Assembly: GCA_013115125.1 (NCBI GenBank)
Contig: JABANN010000508.1
Location: forward strand, 1-24,381
Reading direction: 5' to 3'
DNA: 24,381 nucleotides
Source: Perkinsus olseni
Lineage: Eukaryota > Perkinsozoa > Perkinsida
The notes under the pieces: generated by a model
What the model saw: only the letters and a program-made list of their open reading frames with translations
What the model was told of the DNA's origin: nothing
Databases searched by the model: none
Position numbers and translations under genes: made by a program
Shown: in pieces, positions 10,453-19,550 of the stretch
Layout: every line of letters starts with the position of its first letter
Numbering within the stretch: position 1 is the first letter of the stretch

Positions 10453-10483
10453 TGTACATGCGTGCCGGGGTGTGCACGCGTGC
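10453..10483 (+). promoter_or_regulatory. Upstream element, two tandem copies
   Basis: TGTACATGCGTGC (10453-10465) and TGTGCACGCGTGC (10471-10483) stand exactly 60 nt (first copy) before the ATG at 10513, as in block copy 1. The sequence from here to the ATG is nearly identical to copy 1, but the sequence further upstream is not. Confidence 0.6.
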
Positions 10484-10512
10484 AGTTGTTAATTTACCGT
10501 GACGAGCTGACA

Positions 10513-10710
10513 ATGAACCTACTGTTCATCACGTATGGTCTGTTGTTGCTCGTAGAGCTGATCACCGCCGGCGGTCCGTCCAAGGAGAATGAGGACGTGG
10601 ACACTAACGAGGGCCAGGATAACACTGATTTTGAGAAGTTTGTGGCGCCCCTACTAGAAGGCGATTTCTATGCCTCAGTTTATTATGACGGTGAGAGCGG
10701 AGATCACTAG
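10513..10710 (+). CDS. Small secreted protein (65 aa), block copy 2
   Basis: The signal peptide starts MNLLFITYGLLLLVELI and ends TAGG. The mature part is acidic (KENEDVDTNEGQDN) and ends with an aromatic stretch (DFYASVYYDGESGDH). It is paralogous to 8729: the leader and signal peptide are almost unchanged while the mature region differs in length and sequence. That contrast is typical of fast-evolving secreted effectors but is not proof of selection. One exon. An upstream 14-codon frame (MRAGVCTRAVVNLP) starts within the regulatory element. Function unknown; no cysteines in the mature part. Confidence 0.65.
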   Translation: MNLLFITYGLLLLVELITAGGPSKENEDVDTNEGQDNTDFEKFVAPLLEGDFYASVYYDGESGDH

Positions 10711-11800
10711 GATCAAGCTGACGTCCGTTAAGGGTGTTGCTGATTCACTCAGTACTTTTTACTAGTCGAGCAGTTAACCATTACGAACTCACGAAGCATG
10801 TGGCTAGATTCTCTTTTTACTCACACCCACTACGTGAAGCTGAGCTGAGGTGCCGTGGCTGTTGTATGCTGACATGGCTACAACAAAAGCCTACAAAAAT
10901 AGAGTGTTGTATTCGATGGTGGTGAAACCGAAATTGATTTCGTATCGTACTTGCTTTCCCCGGCCTCCGTAGAGCTCGGCTGGTCACTATCTTCTTTAGA
11001 ATATTTACCTTCGATGTTTTGAGATCAATTTCATCAGATTTTGAGACATTCTTCCAACTGGACCTCCGCTGTTGAGTAACGAAGTCCCTACTAATAGGAG
11101 ATCGACTGGAGCCTCTGCCTGTGCCCGGGTGGAGAGACTTCTGCACTGTCTCCATAACACAGCTGAACCTTGGGATCACGAGTTTAAACATACTCACGTC
11201 CTGTTATTAACTCGCGCCATCTCAACTACAGTAGTTAAGTAGTTGAACCACTCTACTCTTCTATCTTGTTCACTATGAACCCAATCGACCTACGTTGTGT
11301 TCCACAACTGCACCTACTGCAACGAGGAAGTGCACTTACGCCTCGTGTTACGCAGTTATGACGGTTCAGGTATTCCCACCGTCACTCCTGCGTTCCACCT
11401 CTCCCAAACTCCCGGGAATTAGAGCGGCTTTTACAACTGCACCTACTGCAACGAGGAAGCGCACTTCCCTTGCCCACAGCCAGGCACGTGCGTCTGCAAC
11501 AGGCAGTTGGTGGCAACCTGGAGGACAGAATCAGCTCATAATGGCACGTTAAGAGTTTCGGGAGAGCGTATGCTCACAAACATTTGGCCACACGCATGGA
11601 GCTCGGCTTTTTCTTCTTTGATAGAAGAAGAAACGGGGCTCCACTCGGGTGGCATACGCCGATAGAAGCTCTATCCGCATTGCTCTTCGCGGAGGCCAAT
11701 GGGCGGAGTGGCATCGAGGATAGGTTATCCTGTGCCGTAGTTGACAGTAAGACTCATTGCGAAGCTAGATTCTCATCGTGAGGTCTCCTTGAAAGCCACC
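10711..11800 (+). repeat. Conserved 3' flank of block copy 2, with an extra insert
   Basis: It matches 8906-9710 over most of its length but is about 280 bp longer. The extra part (about 11200-11500) contains a 34-bp direct repeat described separately. Near 11510 the two blocks align again (GGTGGCAACCTGGAGGACAG against GGTGGCAGCCTGTAAGACAG). Confidence 0.55.
11304..11466 (+). repeat. 34-bp direct repeat, 129 bp apart, with Cys-rich reading
   Basis: ACAACTGCACCTACTGCAAC... occurs at 11304-11337 and again at 11433-11466 with one difference. The spacing is a multiple of three, and in that frame both copies read NCTYCNEE(V/A)H. After the second copy the frame stays open as FPCPQPGTCVCN. A stop separates the two copies. 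This may be a duplicated Cys-rich exon of an unidentified secreted protein, or a simple non-coding duplication. Confidence 0.45.
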
Positions 11801-11911
11801 AAAGCTCGCCAGAACAAAAGATGAATGGAGTAAGGCAATTCGAGACCGAGTTCGATTGCTCGTCTCAGGCTCTAGGGGCGATGGGCAATGAGCGCGCATG
11901 CGCACATTGCT

Positions 11912-11924
11912 TGTACGTGCGTGC
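11912..11924 (+). promoter_or_regulatory. Upstream element
   Basis: TGTACGTGCGTGC begins 59 nt before the ATG at 11971, at the same distance as the elements at 8669 and 10453, although the gene it precedes is unrelated in sequence. Confidence 0.5.
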
Positions 11925-11970
11925 TGAATCGCCTACCGCACCATTTCCAACTCTTGGATTCCTTCATACC

Positions 11971-12309
11971 ATGAGACTCTCCCGACTGTGCTGCTGCAGC
12001 GCTCTTCTAGTACTTGCAAAACAGTCTATCGCCTCCAAGGACGTTCCCGCTGAGATCTTGGAGGTCTCCAAGTGGTATCTAATCTCGGACGCCGAGCCGC
12101 TCGTGGATGACAAGAACAGTTCGATCGGCGAGAACGCCGCTGAAGCTTACGCCATTCCCTTAGTGAGACTACTGGCACCCATTCTCTCTACGAACGACGG
12201 TGAAAACGAAGAAAGTCGGCCGTCCTTCCGAGGTGGTCATGCTGTCCAAATCGATTGGTTCGAGCTACAAGACTGGGCGAGTCCGATGAGCACAAGCGAT
12301 GGCGAATGA
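11971..12309 (+). CDS. Secreted protein, 112 aa, unrecognised
   Basis: N-terminal signal peptide MRLSRLCCCSALLVLAKQS, with likely cleavage around SIAS-KD. The mature part is acidic (WYLISDAEPLVDD, STNDGENEESR) with several tryptophans, and ends DWASPMSTSDGE. It has no cysteines after the signal peptide and no domain I recognise. I chose the ATG at 11971 because the frame is open further upstream to 11821, but that extension would place the hydrophobic stretch 50 residues into the protein, and the upstream element falls within it. The signal peptide does not share the M-N-LL...E pattern of the other family. Predicted secreted; function unknown. Confidence 0.6.
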   Translation: MRLSRLCCCSALLVLAKQSIASKDVPAEILEVSKWYLISDAEPLVDDKNSSIGENAAEAYAIPLVRLLAPILSTNDGENEESRPSFRGGHAVQIDWFELQDWASPMSTSDGE

Positions 12310-13598
12310 TGGCACAATGATAGCATTCTCATTCGACAACATCATCACATTCATTTCGAGTTCTCTTTATCGTAGTCCTTTTCCGTGCTCTATTGCATGA
12401 GCCTCCGCACGCCAACAACAACTCATTGCCCATCGCCCTTCAGAGACTTTCAATCGATTCGAATGGATACATCATGACTTGAGTTCAGTCTGAGGGCTCT
12501 TCTGAGTAGCAGCATCATTGACTGCTCATAACGATGCTACTCACGTCTCAAATGAAAGTTCAAAACTGTAACAAGTGGCCACTTCCGTCAAGGGTCCCTA
12601 AGCTAAGGAGTCCTTCGAGAAGTGGTTACTGTACCCAAGAGCGGTCACGTAGAAGCCACTGTTCCTCGAAGCCGCTCTAAGGAGGCCACTTAGTGGGCCA
12701 AGGTAACCTTGGCAAGGTTCGCACTGACGCTGATCGAGATAGTGGGCAATACCGAAATCAGATCTTCAGAATATATCCTCTCGCCTCGTGATTGCTCCAA
12801 CAGGAGCTGTTCCCTCCCGCTGATAAGCGGGAAGCCCTCTCCTCCCACTTAGAAAAACACAACAGTCACGACCTTGATATTGCGTGCCTTGATACCAAGT
12901 CACGACCTCTACAGCGAAGGAAAGCAATACCAACACTGTAAAAACAATAAAAGTCTAGCGTAGCCGATCACAGCAACATACCTAATACGTCCATCAGCGA
13001 AATGAGTTGACACGAGACAGATAACATACTCCAACTCCTCATACCACACTAACCGCAATCAATGTCATGTAGCTTGCACTAAGCGTGGTCAGCAACCTCA
13101 GATTCTTGCTTCTTCATCATCAATTTGAAGAAGGAAACGACGACGCTCAGCAGTGATCGACCAGAAGAGGAACCACCGATGGTTTCATGAGACGAGTACA
13201 AGGTCTTGCCGAATAGCCCAACCAGCTATCGAGAAAAAATTTAACAATCTTTTACCTAGCGCAGTTGAGAGTAGTAGCGATACATTGGGGGCGATGATAG
13301 GAATGGTGCAAATACAGAAAATCTAGTGGAACTATCGCTGTAAGCACTTAGTCAAATCGCTGGTGATGATGATGATGATGATAAGAAGTTGACAATGGTG
13401 ATGAACTACGGTACTAACAATCTCTCTTATAATGTCTATAACGTAGGAGCTTAGAAACAAGTATACTACTCGAGAAGCTGTCATCGAAAACCTTCTTAGA
13501 GAGCCATGAACGACAACAGGGTAGAAAAATGAGACCGGAACGAAAAAAAACTTATGTTAGAAGGAATTATATTTCTTCCAGTTGGCCAACAAGAGAAG
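12310..13598. other. Gene-free stretch with inverted repeats and a GAT microsatellite
   Basis: No coding frame is supported. A stem GAGTAGCAGCATC ... GATGCTACTC lies around 12504-12543. The stretch 12572-12710 has several AGTGGCCACTT-like and AGGTAACCTT-like self-complementary words and may be a decayed repeat. (GAT)6 is at 13365-13382. The last part is the 3' flank of the CCCH gene. Confidence 0.4.
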
Positions 13599-14465
13599 CT
13601 ACAGCTTGCCGTGCTTCTCACTGGCAGCAGCATACATGACCCCCAACTGTTCGATATACTGCAAGTCCTGATAGTAGTCTGATAGATTAAGATCATCAGA
13701 TCCCTTCGGATCAGCCGAATTCTCGACGTGGAACAGCTCCGCTTTGTTGTGAGCATAACCACAGTTGGGGCGGCGACAGTTCCTTCCCCGGTCACAGAGC
13801 TTGGTCTTGCACAGATTCGGAGGCCTCACGCGTAGCTCTTCGGCAGTGTGAGCGAATGCACACTTGTCACCAAAGGCACAGTACCCCCTAGCAAAGTGCC
13901 TGCAAGCCTTAGTCTTGATCAGATACACCGGCGGAGGTGGAGCCTCGGGGTTCACGAAATTGTTCATGACTTCACCATCAGAGTCGATCGCAGAAGAAGA
14001 CAACGTCATCACCGAAGGAGCCTCTACTGTTGGAACCGCTTCCCCTAGGCAGCTATCCAGCTGAATAGTGGGTACGGACACTGGCGTCAAGCGGCTATCA
14101 TACTTCGGGCTTGCATCAGTATAACCGACCGACCAAGTAGAGCACCTCGAAAGCCCCGTAGTTGGAACAGATGAAGTACCATCAATCGGCATACTGGCAG
14201 AAAAGCATAACGGGGTGTTCACCGCATAACTGGTGCTAGCCGTGGACGAAGGGGTGTTAATAATGGTGCTGACTGAACTCGTGCTACGACGGACTTTGAC
14301 AGAGTCAGTCACGATAGGCGCCGGTCTGAACTGAGAGGACTGGTGCCCCTTCGGGGTTGGCAGAATCCCATCAGCATTCTCAGGAAACGAGTGGGGCTCT
14401 CCAACCGAGCGAGAGCTATCACTGGAGAAGGGCATGGAAACAAAAGGGAATCCTATCTTAATCAA
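13599..14465 (-). CDS. Tandem CCCH zinc-finger protein (288 aa)
   Basis: A probable RNA-binding regulator. Residues 1-175 are Ser/Thr/Pro-rich and low in complexity. Two CCCH fingers follow at about 185-240: the first is C-x7-C-x5-C-x3-H (KACRHFARGYC...CAFAH), the second a compact C-x5-C-x4-C-x3-H (KLCDRGRNC...CGYAH). Each is preceded by a T-K lead-in, as in tristetraprolin-type and the many protist CCCH proteins that bind mRNA. The C terminus (LSDYYQDLQYIEQLGVMYAA) may form a helix. The whole frame is uninterrupted, with no intron. An internal ATG at 14435 (MPFSSDSS) is an alternative start. Targets are unknown. Confidence 0.85.
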   Translation of the reverse strand: MIKIGFPFVSMPFSSDSSRSVGEPHSFPENADGILPTPKGHQSSQFRPAPIVTDSVKVRRSTSSVSTIINTPSSTASTSYAVNTPLCFSASMPIDGTSSVPTTGLSRCSTWSVGYTDASPKYDSRLTPVSVPTIQLDSCLGEAVPTVEAPSVMTLSSSAIDSDGEVMNNFVNPEAPPPPVYLIKTKACRHFARGYCAFGDKCAFAHTAEELRVRPPNLCKTKLCDRGRNCRRPNCGYAHNKAELFHVENSADPKGSDDLNLSDYYQDLQYIEQLGVMYAAASEKHGKL

Positions 14466-14955
14466 CTACTACGAGATTTGAGAATTCAAGTCACAAGGCA
14501 AATCGTATGATTGAGCAGTTCCGGTTCCTACAGAGGAACTGGAACCTCCGCTGTGCTTCGTGATTGGCAAGACGATCCACCGCCCAGTGTGTAAATAATG
14601 CAAGGCACTGCAGGCATTCTCCGTGACGATATAGCAGGATTTAACGCATCAAATCACGACGCAGAGCACACAATACCCTAGCTCGACGCACCAGCGCAGG
14701 ACTCTGCCTGAGTTATTTCGTATCTTGCCAGCTTCAACCTTAGATATTTGCGATATCCGGACCTTCAAAGACTCCTCTTTCCATCCAATTCGTGTTCGCA
14801 GTACCTGGCTGCCAATTAGGTTCGAGTAAATCAAAGAACAGTGACCTCACAGTGACGCGAGTTGCGTTGAACAATTTGAGGAAATTCAAGTCGGAACAAG
14901 TGCGCAAGATGATCCAAACTCAGAACACCCTTCACTGACGGTGAGTTGCCGCGAA
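14466..14955. other. Divergent intergenic region
   Basis: This lies between the start of the minus-strand CCCH gene and the start of the plus-strand WD40 gene, so both promoters should be here. No motif stood out and the TGTRCATGCGTGC element is absent. Confidence 0.45.
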
Positions 14956-17135
14956 ATGGGAAATACACTGCTCCTCTGCGGCAAACAAAAGTCCGAGAAC
15001 GGTCCAGATGCCTTCAACCTCATCTTGTCGCTCTCAGCGGACGAAACTCTTGACGACCAGGAGGGAATAGCGTACAGAAATAACAGGTAACGAGAGCCCT
15101 AAGAGAAAAAACGACAAACAACGCGTTTGAATTCAGCGTGAATCCGCATCCCGTATGGTCGGTTGCGGTGACCTCGGACGGGCAACAGCTCGCTGCTGCT
15201 TGTGCTGATAATCGGATACATCTGTGGTGTCTGCTTTCTTTTGAAATAGTGATATCGCTGGCTGGCCACGGCGATGTGATATGGCAAGTAAGTCTCGGCT
15301 GGGGTTCGAACCTGGGTGGTTAGGTTACCGGGACTTGGTCATCCAGGTAGCGTACTCACCTAACGACAAGTTCCTCTTATCTTGTTCGGCTGATGGAACG
15401 TGTCGGCTCTGGGAGGTGGCGACGGGATACCCAGTGGCCATCACACGAGGCCACAGTAACTGGGTATGGGCCATTACGTGGAGTGGTAAGCGATAGGTCC
15501 CTGGTTCAATTCCCACCGCTGCGGTTTTATATCAGGAGATTCCCGATACTTCGCAACGGGAGGGACAGACAGTCGCATTTGCATCTGGGAGAGCACAAAC
15601 ACCGGTAAGGCAAACGCTACGCGAGCGCGACCTCTCCTCGAACAGGGCTCAGGCATGCCGATAGCATCCTGGCTGGCCCACGTGAAGTCCATCTCGAGTC
15701 TCGGCTTCTCCGACCGCGACGCCAGTCGTCTCGTCAGCGTCTCCAACGACTCCACAGTGAGCCCGCTCTCTTCAACGCTCTCGAACCTCCCACTATTGCA
15801 TTGGAAAAGAAGTCCTCCGAAAAATGGAGCTCGAAATCATCGGATGGATGTCTCGCGATTAGCTTCACTATTCCTAAACTCACTAAATCCAAATACCACC
15901 GACGTCCGTTCAGATTGCAGTTTGGGATGCTTTAACCGGACACCTGCGTTGCCGTCTAGCTGGCCACGTTGGTAACATAACTTGCGTGGAAGTAAGCGAC
16001 CGACGATCGCACGGTCGAGAAGGGTATGCCACTCAGGTATGCCCAATGAACGACAATCTCATCGCCACAGCGGGAGAGGATTGCTCCGTTCGACTCTGGT
16101 ATTCTCCGTGTCGTCATCGTCTTGTCAGGGACATCCTTCGAGCTCAGGTCCCTCCGGGATCTTGCCGTCGATGAAGCTTACGCAAGTCGAACGTCCGACA
16201 GAGGTTACAACATGCGTCATCACATCCTTAAAGGTCCGCAGTGAGCGGTTCGACTGAGTCGAAGAAAACGGTTAACAATCGGCCCGAGACTGATTGGTTG
16301 TTTTTTGTTTTATTTCATAATTTTAGTACCACACCTGCACGAAATCAGTAACTAGTGCAATTCTACGCTTTCGAGCTACGGCGATTCGCCGTCGGCGAAT
16401 TGAAAGCTGCGAAAATACTATAATTTGCGCACACGCGGTTGTTGATCCTTCAAAATCATCGAATTGGTAGTTGAGGTAAAACCATCCTCATCGTGGCAGA
16501 CGGCTGCGAAGGCATGAGACTTCGTGATCCGAATTCTTCCAATGAGGTCACCGCCCTCCCCGCTGACACATTTCGTGGCCCGCGATTTACCCTTTCACCG
16601 CTGTGCTCATTTCCTGCGGGATTCTGTACGGATCGACATGAAGTGGCGCCGCGTACAGTCCCACCGCCGGGGACTGTCAACCAGCGCTCAAGAACTCCGA
16701 CTTGTTAAAGAATTCGAGCGGTCTTGATAATAGAGAAATTGGAAAGATGTATTACTTTTATGAATAGTATCAGCACCGCAGGGACTCATTATTATAACGG
16801 GGAGGATGCCCGGATCTTCTGGCAGGCCATACTGAGGCCGTCCACTGCCTACAGTTCACCAACGATGGCCGCCTTCTGGCCAGCGGTGCCTCCGACGCCA
16901 CCGTGAGAATCTGGCACGTTAGCGCGAAGCTCCCGAGTCTGGCTTACAAGGTTGGTCTCGAACGCATCTTTGCGCATGCGTGCAACACTAATCTCGCCGC
17001 ACGACCCTCGGGTTGTATTGCGACTACCCCGCTCAGTTTGATGCGCATGAATCCTGGGTACGATCACTATGTTGGAAACAAGACCGGACCATGCTCATCA
17101 CCGGCTCGACCGATGGCTTGATCGGACTTTGGTGA
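14956..17135 (+). CDS. Seven-bladed WD40-repeat protein
   Basis: Exons in one consistent frame are 14956-15086, 15137-15287, 15347-15485, 15536-15604, 15653-15756, 15914-15991, 16037 to about 16100-16170, 16826-16950 and 17037-17135. Translation starts MGNTLLLCGKQKSENG. Seven WD repeats are visible: ADNRIHLW, SADGTCRLWE, GTDSRICIWE, SNDSTIAVWD, GEDCSVRLW, ASDATVRIW and STDGLIGLW, with GH di-peptides between several of them, enough for one closed propeller. The protein may end at TGA 17133, right after the last blade, or GTGAGA there may be a donor leading to 17435. The joint between blades 5 and 6 (about 16100-16825) is unresolved. WD propellers are scaffolds; I cannot name the complex. Confidence 0.8.
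15303..15312 (+). other. B-box-like palindrome in WD40 intron 2
   Basis: Intron 15288-15346 (59 nt) contains CTGGGGTTCGAACCTGGG. The core GGTTCGAACC is both a perfect palindrome and a match to the tRNA T-arm/B-box consensus GGTTCRANNCC. The rest of a tRNA is missing. Confidence 0.55.
15503..15513 (+). other. B-box-like core in WD40 intron 3
   Basis: Intron 15486-15535 (50 nt, GTAAGC...ATCAG) contains CCCTGGTTCAATTCCCACCG. GGTTCAATTCC is a full B-box match but not palindromic, so here the resemblance is to a tRNA T-arm rather than to a hairpin. Confidence 0.55.
16101..16825 (+). other. Unresolved stretch between WD blades 5 and 6
   Basis: The frame of exon 16037 stays open to 16174 (YSPCRHRLVRDILRA...), but no donor there joins cleanly to 16826. 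Between them lie a T-rich run (about 16300-16325), a palindrome ATTCGCCG-t-CGGCGAAT (16384-16400) and an open, proline-rich stretch at 16493-16727 that may contain an extra exon. It is either one long intron or two with a linker exon. Confidence 0.4.
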
Positions 17136-17193
17136 GACCATTCAATTCGCGTGTGGATGTGATTCCCTGTTACTCATTATACGCCGATCGTCC

Positions 17194-17310
17194 TGTGCAT
17201 GCGTGCATAGCTGATTCCCGCCGAGAGAGTAAGCTTAGAAAGGTAGAAGACTTTACACTCCTTCTCGCCTTGCGTTGGCTATGACCAACAACGGAGAAGC
17301 AGCATTCCCG
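17194..17310 (+). promoter_or_regulatory. Upstream element plus short conserved frame (copy a)
   Basis: TGTGCATGCGTGC (17194-17206) is followed 87 nt later by ATGACCAACAACGGAGAAGC, which opens an 18-codon frame (MTNNGEAAFPHFPFSSVN). The module recurs at 23081-23222, where the frame reads MNNNGEATHPH. Because the module appears where the WD40 gene may already have ended, it could mark the 5' end of a new gene whose later exons begin at 17435, although the exon phases do not agree. Confidence 0.4.
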
Positions 17311-17434
17311 CACTTCCCCTTCTCTTCCGTAAACTAACTCTGAGAATTGTTATCGATTCCTGCATTGTTCTTTGCGCGTAAAAGCGGTTCCGAGTTTCAA
17401 AATTGGTTCGTTGAACACCTTCTTTGATTCTCAG

Positions 17435-18190
17435 GAACGTGCCGACTGAGTACCACGTTCCAGGCTCTCGGTCTCTGGCTCTCAACACTTACGAAGCTAT
17501 GCAGGAAGAGGCGAAGGTAAGCGCAGGCTGCAGGGTTCGAACCTGTGCGGAATTGGCACGGCCGCGTGCTTGCGCGATACCACGACAACGGTTTTAACAT
17601 ATTTCCTATGTCATTCACGAAGTCGCATAGCTCATCCCTCCTTGATAATCAATCGACCTGAATCAATTGAAGGAGTCTCTTGAGGTCTACGAGGTCTCAA
17701 AGAAATCCGCTTTAGTTTCTGCAGAAAGTCAGCTCGTGAACTGGACCTGTTAGAGACTGTGGAAAACTCCGCTCGTGTGTGCTGCCACGGTTGTAGTACC
17801 ACCCTGTAGCCCATCAATCAATCTACTGTTCTTGGACACTACATTGTATCGACAATAGTAAGGTTATAAACCAGTTTTTTGGCTCCAGTGGAGTTCCTCG
17901 CCGTTTTTGTTGAGAGACGTCATGAATGCCATTCAATCCCACAACCGGTATAAGATCATCCTCCGTCAGTTTGACGCTCGTCCTTGGCAGGTGAGAGGCT
18001 ACTCGGCCGGCCCGCCTTCTCTCCGCGACAGAGCGAGGAACAGCGTCCTCATTGCGGTAGATCGAGGTGAGCGAGCTCAACCTTCACTTTATTCACTCGG
18101 AAAATGTCAGCTCGTGAAGGCTTCTCCTTTCTCATCCGCAAGGCCATCGAGATAGGCCAGGGCGGGAATGATTCTGCCATTGAAAAGTGA
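17435..18190 (+). CDS. Exons of an unrecognised protein
   Basis: Three exon-quality segments are visible: 17435-17516 (acceptor CTCAG, donor GTAAGC; NVPTEYHVPGSRSLALNTYE...), 17889-18066 (acceptor CTCCAG, donor GTGAGC; includes NRYKIILRQFDARPW and NSVLIAVDR) and 18111-18190 (after a 44-nt intron; REGFSFLIRKAIEIGQGG..., stop at 18188). Phases of all three agree with one another. A further coiled-coil-like frame at about 17650-17757 (LNQLKESLEVYEVSKKSA) may supply an exon between the first two. The first exon is also in phase with a donor at 17132, so these could be the 3' exons of the WD40 gene; the alternative is a separate gene with its promoter at about 17194. No domain is recognised. Confidence 0.5.
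17534..17543 (+). other. B-box-like palindrome just after a splice donor
   Basis: GTAAGCGCAGGCTGCAGG leads into GGTTCGAACCTGTGC immediately downstream of the exon ending at 17516. The CTGCAGGGTTCGAACC core is almost the same as the kinesin intron core near 3068 read in its gene's orientation. Confidence 0.5.
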
Positions 18191-18234
18191 GACTCTTATT
18201 TCTGGGGGTTTGGTACTGAATTTGTGTCGTCTAA

Positions 18235-18277
18235 AATATCGGCATTAAATCAGTACTACTGATTTAATGCCGGTATT
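18235..18277. repeat. 43-bp near-perfect palindrome
   Basis: CGGCATTAAATCAGTA, a single C, then the exact reverse complement (18240-18272). Pairing extends outward to 18235/18277 with only one G-T mismatch. It lies just after the stop at 18190 and could form a hairpin in a transcript's 3' end, or be a DNA-level inverted repeat. Confidence 0.7.
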
Positions 18278-18889
18278 ATTTACGTCGAACACCTCCTGAA
18301 ATACCAGTAGCAACGGAGATGCGTGTCCCAAAACGAGAGGAAAGCGAGTCATCTATGTGCTTCCCTTCGGGCTCATCTCAAATAAAACGATTTTGGGATT
18401 CTGAGGAAAAGTACATTCTTCAAGTATTTTTTGCGCAAATTAAAATTTAGGTACAAAATAGAAAACGAGGAAGTCAAAGGGGAGGCAGCTGGTGAGAAGG
18501 ATAGTGAAGAAGAACAGCATTCAGTAGCATAGCATCAGCAGCTTCGATCCGCAGAGTGCTCACATCAGGCGTCATCCCCTGCAGAGGGAAGTCCTCAGAC
18601 GGAGAAGGCGACCGATGCCGATTGAAGTGCAGGCAAATTGACGGCCTTCAGGCTTCTACTCATACCATTAACATGTTGTGATGTTGTCCCCATTCAGAGT
18701 ACTGCGTTGTGTACAGTTTGCAACACCACTCGATAGAAAAACGCCACAAGTCCTGATTTGAGACAGTCGGCAGGGTTGGGTTCTCCCCTGTGCTCGCGTG
18801 ATAATAGACTCAAGCTCAGCTCATACCAAATTTTATATCAACGGTTCGAATAGCAACTCGGAGGGCCGATGGGCAGCTGACATACCTCT
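18278..18889. other. Gene-free stretch
   Basis: No frame, signal peptide or clear repeat is visible. It separates the last plus-strand exon from the minus-strand accessory block. Confidence 0.4.
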
Positions 18890-19550
18890 AGCGGAACGGT
18901 AGATTACTTTGAGCCTAACAACAAAGAGGAGTCGGGGCGGGCGACAGTCGGCCCGAAAACACAAAAAGGCTGTTCGAAAACTATTTCACGCGTGAAAATG
19001 AATGCCAGGTTAGATACTGAGCTTTAAGATTAGAGAGGATATCGATCAGACGTGGAGCTGATGGCCCTTATATGCGGGAAGGGGCCTTCAATGAAGTGAT
19101 TCTAAAATTCAGAAGTGATTCTGGAGCAGCTTCACTCGTTTAAAAAGCACTGAAATCAATACTGGGTTTCTAAGAAACCGTTTCTTTGAAGGAGGAAATT
19201 GCGTCGCCGCTGGCGACACGCCGTCCGATAGGACGCTCAGCCCGACCCGAACTCAATAGTGTCCTCACATCGACTTGAAAAGGGTGATGTATAATGATTC
19301 ATGTATTGAATCAGTAGAAACAGGTCCGATCTTGGATGGCATTGCCCTTCGGGTCATGTAACAACCTCCCGGTGCCGATTCAAAAATATCCTTGATGACA
19401 GCACTACGAAACCGTAAGATATCGTCGTCGGCTTCTTGCAAAGTCTTATACAACACTCTGGACCACTGCGTCTAGCAAATGCGCCACGCATCAACATCAG
19501 GTCCTTCGGCGAAGGCGCATTCGCTGGTCACCGTCACGATAGGGAGTGAA

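Noticed and set aside
15288-15346. A tRNA gene, because of GGTTCGAACCTGGG
   Set aside because: No acceptor stem, D-arm or anticodon arm surrounds it, and it lies inside a well-supported intron. The same holds for 15503, 17534, 3068 and 2265.
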